In this document: piece by piece, positions 59,052-64,000 of the stretch | Position numbering within the stretch: the stretch's first letter is position 1 | Layout of the letters: each line of letters starts with the position of its first letter | NCBI RefSeq assembly: GCF_026625985.1 | Contig: NZ_CP113116.1 | Span: 1,488,001 to 1,552,000 of the forward strand | Length of the DNA: 64,000 bases | Direction: 5' to 3' | Source of the DNA: Mycobacterium sp. Aquia_213 | Lineage (GTDB): Bacteria > Actinomycetota > Actinomycetes > Mycobacteriales > Mycobacteriaceae | The notes under the pieces: model-generated | The model's input: the letters and a program-made list of their open reading frames with translations, nothing else | Told to the model about the DNA's origin: nothing | The model's database searches: none | Program-made: the position numbers and the translations under genes

Positions 59052-60704
59052 GTGACCCCCGCTGACCTGGCTGAGCTGCTCAAAGTCACCGCATCCGCGG
59101 TGCTTGCCGAGCATGGTCTCGACGTGTCCGCGCTGCCGGCGACGGTCACCGTGGAGCGCCCGCGCAATCCCGAGCACGGCGATTACGCGAGCAACCTGGC
59201 GATGCAACTGGGCAAGAAGGTCGGCGCCAACCCGCGTGAACTGGCCGGATGGCTCGCCGAGGCACTGGCCGCCGCCGACGGTGTCTCCTCGGCCGAAGTG
59301 GCTGGCCCCGGCTTTATCAATCTGCGCCTCGAGGCGTCGGCTCAGGCCAAGGTCGTCAACGACGTCATCGACGCGGGCGCCGGGTTCGGTCGCTGCGAGG
59401 CGCTGGCCGGCCGGAAGATCAACCTGGAATTCGTCTCGGCCAACCCGACCGGCCCGATCCACATCGGCGGCACCCGCTGGGCCGCCGTCGGCGATGCGCT
59501 GGGCCGGTTGCTCACGACGCAGGGCGCCGACGTGACACGCGAGTACTACTTCAACGACCACGGCGCGCAGATCGACCGATTCGCCAACTCGTTGATCGCC
59601 GCGGCCAAGGGGGAGCCCACCCCGGAAGACGGCTACGCCGGCACCTACATCAACGACATCGCCGCGCAGGTTTTACAAAAGGTGCCCGACGCGTTGAGCC
59701 TGCCGGACACCGAGATGCACGAGACCTTTCGCGAGATCGGCGTCGACCTGATGTTCACCCACATCAAAGAGACGCTGCACGAATTCGGCACCGATTTCGA
59801 CGTGTACACGCACGAGGACTCGATGCACACCAGCGGGCGCGTCGACGAGGCCATCGCCCGGCTGCGCGCGTCCGGCAACATCTACGAAAAGGATGGCGCA
59901 TCCTGGTTGCGTAGCAGCGCTTTTGGTGACGACAAGGACCGCGTCGTGATCAAAAGCGATGGCAAACCCGCCTACATCGCCGGGGACATCGCGTACTACC
60001 TGGACAAGCGCCAGCGCGGCTTCGACTTGTGCATCTACATGCTCGGCGCCGACCATCACGGATACATCGCGAGGCTCAAGGCCGCGGCCGCCGCGTTCGG
60101 CGACGACCCCGCGACCGTCGAGGTGCTGATCGGGCAGATGGTCAACCTGGTTCGCGACGGGCAGCCGGTGCGGATGAGCAAACGGGCCGGCACCGTGATC
60201 ACGCTCGACGACCTGGTGGACGCCCTCGGCGTCGACGCCGCGCGCTACAGCCTGATCCGCTCGTCGGTGGACACCGCGATCGACATCGATCTGGCCCTGT
60301 GGTCCTCGGCGTCGAATGAAAACCCGGTCTACTACGTGCAATACGCTCATGCCCGGCTCTCGGCGCTGGCCCGCAACGCCGCCGAGCTCGGCCTGATCCC
60401 CGACACCGGGCACCTCGAGTTGCTCAGCCACGACAAGGAGGGTGCGCTGCTGCGCACCATCGGCGAGTTCCCGCGGGTGCTCGACAGCGCTGCGTCCCTG
60501 CGCGAACCACACCGGATCTGCCGTTATCTGGAAGATCTTGCCGGTGACTACCATCGGTTCTACGACTCGTGCCGGGTATTGCCCCAGGGCGACGAACAAC
60601 CCACGGACCTGCACGTCGCCCGGCTGGCGCTGTGCCAGGCCACCCGTCAGGTCATCGCGAACGGACTGGCAATACTCGGCGTTAGAGCCCCGGAGAGAAT
60701 GTGA
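59052..60704 (+). CDS. argS: Arginyl-tRNA synthetase
   Basis: Protein of 550 residues from GTG 59052. N-terminal Arg-tRNA-synthetase domain (NPEHGDYASNLAMQLGKK), class I HIGH motif as HIGG in NPTGPIHIGGTRWA, catalytic core with LGADHHGYIARLKAAA, KMSKS region as RMSKRAGT, and C-terminal anticodon-binding helices (YVQYAHARLSAL, LPQGDEQP, VIANGLAILGVRAPERM). Start of argS-lysA-thrA-thrC, whose members overlap or nearly touch. Confidence 0.97.
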   Translation: MTPADLAELLKVTASAVLAEHGLDVSALPATVTVERPRNPEHGDYASNLAMQLGKKVGANPRELAGWLAEALAAADGVSSAEVAGPGFINLRLEASAQAKVVNDVIDAGAGFGRCEALAGRKINLEFVSANPTGPIHIGGTRWAAVGDALGRLLTTQGADVTREYYFNDHGAQIDRFANSLIAAAKGEPTPEDGYAGTYINDIAAQVLQKVPDALSLPDTEMHETFREIGVDLMFTHIKETLHEFGTDFDVYTHEDSMHTSGRVDEAIARLRASGNIYEKDGASWLRSSAFGDDKDRVVIKSDGKPAYIAGDIAYYLDKRQRGFDLCIYMLGADHHGYIARLKAAAAAFGDDPATVEVLIGQMVNLVRDGQPVRMSKRAGTVITLDDLVDALGVDAARYSLIRSSVDTAIDIDLALWSSASNENPVYYVQYAHARLSALARNAAELGLIPDTGHLELLSHDKEGALLRTIGEFPRVLDSAASLREPHRICRYLEDLAGDYHRFYDSCRVLPQGDEQPTDLHVARLALCQATRQVIANGLAILGVRAPERM

Positions 60705-62119
60705 ACGTCCATCCTGCCGGTCCCCGGCACGCCGAAGAAATCCGTCATACGGACAGCCCGCCGCGGCCGCAGTCCCCGGAGGAGCTGCTGGCGTTGGCGC
60801 CGAATGTCTGGCCGCTCAACATGGTTCGCAACGATGCCGGCGTGGCCGTCATCGCCGGCATCCCCGTAACAGAGCTTGCCCAGGAATACGGAACCCCGCT
60901 GTTCGTCATCGACGAGGACGACTTCCGATCCCGCTGCCGAGAGATCGCGGCCGCGTTCGGCGGCGGTGCCAATGTCCACTATGCCGCTAAAGCGTTCCTG
61001 TGCACCGAGATTGCGTGCTGGATCGACCAAGAGGGCCTTTGCCTGGACGTGTGCACCGGCGGGGAACTAGCCGTTGCGCTGCACGCCAACTTCCCGCCGG
61101 AGCGGATTACCCTGCACGGCAACAACAAATCTGTCGCGGAGTTGACGACCGCGGTCAAAGCCGGGATTGGCCACATCGTGGTGGACTCGATGACGGAAAT
61201 CGAGCGTCTCGAGACCATCGCGGGTGAGGCCGGCGTCGTCCAGGATGTCTTCGTCCGGCTCACCGTCGGCGTCGAGGCGCACACCCACGAGTTCATCTCC
61301 ACCGCGCATGAGGACCAGAAGTTCGGCCTGTCGGTCGCCGGCGGCGCGGCCATGGCAGCGGTGGAGCGGGTATTCGCCGCTGATCACCTGCGGCTGGTCG
61401 GCTTGCACAGCCACATCGGTTCGCAGATCTTCGATGTCGCCGGCTTCGAGCTGGCCGCGCGCCGTGTCCTCGGCCTGCTGCAGGAGGTCGTCGGTAAGTT
61501 CGGGGTGGAGAAGACCGCGCAGATCTCGACGGTCGATCTCGGTGGCGGCCTTGGTATCTCGTATCTGGCATCCGATGACCCGCCTCCGATGGCCGAATTG
61601 GCGGCCAAACTGAGCACGATCATCAGCAATGAATCCGCGGCGGTGGGTCTGCCCACGCCCCGGCTGGTGGTAGAGCCCGGACGGGCCATCGCCGGACCCG
61701 GGACCATCACGCTCTACGAAGTCGGCACCGTCAAGGACGTCGAGGTCAGCACCACGGCAATCCGGCGCTACGTCAGCGTCGACGGCGGCATGAGCGACAA
61801 CATCCGCACCGCGCTCTACGACGCGCAGTACGACGCCCGGCTGGTGTCGAGGGTCAGCGACGCGCCCGCAGCGCTGGCTCGTATCGTCGGAAAGCATTGC
61901 GAGAGCGGCGATATCGTCGTGCGCGACACGTGGGTGCCCGGCGATCTGGGACCGGGCGACCTGCTGGGGGTGGCCGCGACCGGTGCCTACTGCTATTCGC
62001 TCTCGAGTCGCTACAACATGATTTGCCGGCCCGCCGTGGTAGCGGTTCGCGACGGGCGGGCTCGCCTGATCCTGCGCCGGGAGACGGTCGACGATCTGCT
62101 GAGTCTGGAAGTGAGGTGA
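60701..62119 (+). CDS. lysA: Diaminopimelate decarboxylase
   Basis: Protein of 472 residues; GTG 60701 overlaps the argS stop (GTGA), giving a longer N-terminus than M. tuberculosis LysA (447 aa by memory). Fold III PLP enzyme: PLP lysine in VHYAAKAF, HGNNKS, SHIGSQIFD, GGGLGISY, VEPGRAIAGP, CESGDIVVRDT and GAYCYSLSSRYN. Last step of lysine synthesis, which also consumes the meso-DAP used for cell wall. Confidence 0.97.
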   Translation: MNVHPAGPRHAEEIRHTDSPPRPQSPEELLALAPNVWPLNMVRNDAGVAVIAGIPVTELAQEYGTPLFVIDEDDFRSRCREIAAAFGGGANVHYAAKAFLCTEIACWIDQEGLCLDVCTGGELAVALHANFPPERITLHGNNKSVAELTTAVKAGIGHIVVDSMTEIERLETIAGEAGVVQDVFVRLTVGVEAHTHEFISTAHEDQKFGLSVAGGAAMAAVERVFAADHLRLVGLHSHIGSQIFDVAGFELAARRVLGLLQEVVGKFGVEKTAQISTVDLGGGLGISYLASDDPPPMAELAAKLSTIISNESAAVGLPTPRLVVEPGRAIAGPGTITLYEVGTVKDVEVSTTAIRRYVSVDGGMSDNIRTALYDAQYDARLVSRVSDAPAALARIVGKHCESGDIVVRDTWVPGDLGPGDLLGVAATGAYCYSLSSRYNMICRPAVVAVRDGRARLILRRETVDDLLSLEVR

Positions 62120-62122
62120 ACT

Positions 62123-63448
62123 GTGTCCGATAATGGAAAGCCGGTCGGCGTAGCGGTACTCGGGTTCGGCAATGTCGGCAGCGAAGTGGTCCGCATCATC
62201 GAAGCGAGCGCGGACGATCTCGCGGCCCGTATCGGGGCGCCTCTTGCGCTGCGCGGCATCGGGGTCCGGCGCGTCGCACCCGATCGCGGTGTCCCCGTCG
62301 AGCTGCTCACCGACAACATCGAAGAGCTCGTGTCGCGCGAAGACGTCGACATCGTCGTCGAATTGATGGGGCCGGTGGAGCCGTCGCGCAAGGCGATCCT
62401 GGCCGCGCTCGAGCACGGCAAGTCCGTCGTCACCGCCAACAAGGCGTTGTTGGCGACGTCAACCGGAGAGCTGGCGCAAGCAGCCGAAAATGCACATGTC
62501 GACTTGTATTTCGAGGCGGCGGTCGCGGGCGCGATCCCGGTGATCCGCCCCCTCACCCAGTCGCTGGCCGGTGACACGGTGGTGCGGGTGGCCGGCATCG
62601 TCAACGGCACTACCAACTACATCCTTTCCGCGATGGACAGCACCGGCACCGACTACGACAGCGCCCTGGCCGACGCGAGTGCGCTGGGTTACGCCGAGGC
62701 CGATCCCACCGCCGATGTCGAGGGCTACGACGCCGCCGCCAAGGCCGCGATTCTGGCGTCCATCGCCTTCCACACCCGGGTGACCGCCGACGACGTCTAC
62801 CGCGAAGGCATCACCAAGATCACCCCGGCCGATTTCGCGTCGGCACATGCGTTGGGCTGCACCATCAAGCTGCTGTCCATCTGCGAGCGCATCGCAGGAG
62901 ACGATGGCCAGGAACGGGTCTCGGCGCGTGTCTACCCGGCACTGGTGCCGCTGGCACATCCGCTGGCCACCGTCAGCGGGGCGTTCAACGCGGTGGTGGT
63001 GGAAGCCGAGGCGGCGGGCCGGCTGATGTTCTACGGCCAGGGCGCCGGCGGGGCGCCCACCGCATCGGCCGTGACCGGTGACCTGGTGATGGCCGCGCGC
63101 AACCGGGTGCTGGGCAGCCGTGGGCCGAAAGAATCCAAGTACGCCCAACTACCGATCGCACCAATGGGTTTCATATCCACCCGCTACTACGTCAGCATGA
63201 ACGTTGCGGACAAGCCCGGTGTGTTGTCCTCGGTGGCAGCCGAATTCGCCAAGCGCGAGGTCAGCATCGCCGAGGTTCGTCAGGAAGGCGTCGCCGACGA
63301 AGGCGGACGCCGGGTGGGGGCCCGCATCGTGGTGGTCACGCACAGCGCCACCGATGCAGCACTCTCCGAAACCGTTGATGCGCTGGCCGATTTGGATGTC
63401 GTGCAGAGTGTGGCAAGCGTGCTGAGATTGGAAGGAACCAGCATATGA
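62123..63448 (+). CDS. thrA: Homoserine dehydrogenase
   Basis: Protein of 441 residues, start GTG 62123, three bases after the lysA stop. NAD(P)-binding GFGNVGSEVVRII, VTANKALLATSTGEL, catalytic region AVAGAIPVIRPL and GIVNGTTNYILSAM, ADPTADVEGYDAAAKAAILA, and a C-terminal ACT domain (MNVADKPGVLSSVAAEFAKREVSIAEVRQEG), which usually gives threonine feedback control. Makes homoserine from aspartate semialdehyde. Confidence 0.97.
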   Translation: MSDNGKPVGVAVLGFGNVGSEVVRIIEASADDLAARIGAPLALRGIGVRRVAPDRGVPVELLTDNIEELVSREDVDIVVELMGPVEPSRKAILAALEHGKSVVTANKALLATSTGELAQAAENAHVDLYFEAAVAGAIPVIRPLTQSLAGDTVVRVAGIVNGTTNYILSAMDSTGTDYDSALADASALGYAEADPTADVEGYDAAAKAAILASIAFHTRVTADDVYREGITKITPADFASAHALGCTIKLLSICERIAGDDGQERVSARVYPALVPLAHPLATVSGAFNAVVVEAEAAGRLMFYGQGAGGAPTASAVTGDLVMAARNRVLGSRGPKESKYAQLPIAPMGFISTRYYVSMNVADKPGVLSSVAAEFAKREVSIAEVRQEGVADEGGRRVGARIVVVTHSATDAALSETVDALADLDVVQSVASVLRLEGTSI

Positions 63449-64000
63449 GCGCGCCGCGAACTGCCGTCCACAAACCCTGGCCGGGTCTGATCACCGCCTA
63501 TCGCGACCGGCTGCCGGTCGGCGATGACTGGACGCCGATCACCCTGCTCGAGGGTAATACCCCGCTGATCCCCGCGACCCGGCTCTCGGAGAAGACTGGC
63601 TGCACGGTCCATTTGAAGGTCGAGGGACTCAACCCCACCGGCTCTTTCAAAGACCGGGGCATGACGATGGCCGTGACCGACGCGGTGGCGCGCGGGCAGC
63701 AGGCCGTGTTGTGCGCGTCGACCGGAAACACCTCGGCGTCCGCGGCGGCGTACGCGGCACGCGCCGGCATCACCTGCGCGGTGCTGATACCCCAGGGCAA
63801 GATCGCGATGGGTAAGCTCGCGCAGGCGGTTATGCACGGCGCCAAGATCATTCAGATCGACGGCAACTTCGACGACTGCCTGGAACTGGCCCGCAAGATG
63901 GCCGCCGACTTCCCGACGATCTCGTTGGTCAACTCGGTCAACCCGGTGCGCATCGAGGGGCAGAAGACGGCAGCGTTCGAAATCGTGGACGCATTGGGCA
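63445..64000 (+). CDS. thrC: Threonine synthase, 5' part (cut by window end)
   Basis: The first 185 codons. ATG 63445 overlaps the thrA stop (ATGA). PLP-dependent fold II: EGNTPLIPA, HLKVEGLNPTGSFKDRGMTMAV with the PLP lysine in GSFKDRG, STGNTSASAAAYAARAG, and AMGKLAQAVMHGAKIIQIDGNFDDC. Converts O-phosphohomoserine to threonine; expected to be followed by thrB, outside the window. Confidence 0.96.
   Translation, partial: MSAPRTAVHKPWPGLITAYRDRLPVGDDWTPITLLEGNTPLIPATRLSEKTGCTVHLKVEGLNPTGSFKDRGMTMAVTDAVARGQQAVLCASTGNTSASAAAYAARAGITCAVLIPQGKIAMGKLAQAVMHGAKIIQIDGNFDDCLELARKMAADFPTISLVNSVNPVRIEGQKTAAFEIVDALG

Noticed and set aside
1..64000. CRISPR arrays, insertion sequences, rRNA
   Set aside because: No regularly spaced repeats, transposase motifs or rRNA-like segments were seen in the window.

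Overview
The window is chromosomal DNA of a Mycobacterium, most likely a slow-growing non-tuberculous species. It is G+C-rich. Its gene order follows the stretch of the M. tuberculosis H37Rv chromosome from pknH (Rv1266c) to thrC (Rv1295): pknH-embR, lprA, a paired ABC exporter, lprB-lprC, an SbcD/SbcC-like pair, a GMC oxidoreductase, oppBCDA, a carbonic anhydrase, cysD-cysNC, an Rrf2 regulator, argS-lysA-thrA-thrC. H37Rv names and lengths are recalled from memory; no database was searched. No transposase, phage gene, CRISPR array or rRNA was seen.

Layout. 1-11.5 kb: the kinase PknH (cut by the window edge) and its FHA partner EmbR, small secreted proteins (C39-peptidase-like, DUF4189, two tandem DUF732 copies), lipoproteins LprA/B/C, a heterodimeric ABC exporter and a SixA-like phosphatase. 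11.6-12.5 kb: an A+T-richer methyltransferase gene that looks foreign. 12.8-18.2 kb: nuclease/ATPase pair and GMC oxidoreductase. 18.3-25 kb: an alpha/beta hydrolase and the oligopeptide importer operon. 25.1-32.5 kb: an ArsR regulator and six genes matching H37Rv Rv0081-Rv0087, here placed between oppB and the carbonic anhydrase gene. They encode a membrane complex of the group-4-hydrogenase/complex-I type whose large subunit lacks the cysteines that bind NiFe. 32.6-37.1 kb: carbonic anhydrase, thioesterase, sulfate-activation genes with a palindromic leader, and an Rrf2 regulator. 37-42.3 kb: two VOC proteins, a luciferase-like oxidoreductase, a K+ channel with two RCK units, a SnoaL-like protein, a Nudix hydrolase and a flavin/F420-type oxidoreductase.

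42.3-58.8 kb is accessory. It has several secreted proteins, a cluster of three SDRs with a TetR regulator and a carboxymuconolactone-decarboxylase-like protein, a probable membrane terpene cyclase of the Pyr4/PaxB type facing a TetR gene across a clear operator, an AraC/esterase pair, and, most notable, two divergent secreted genes acting on NAD/ADP-ribose chemistry: a stand-alone TNT (NAD+ glycohydrolase) domain protein and a canonical-type poly(ADP-ribose) glycohydrolase (PARG) homologue. This part ends at a tRNA-Arg(CCG) gene. 58.9-64 kb returns to the conserved core: argS, lysA, thrA and the start of thrC, joined by stop/start overlaps or very short gaps.

The best candidates for new biology are the TNT/PARG pair, the cysteine-less hydrogenase-like complex, and the membrane terpene cyclase with its operator.
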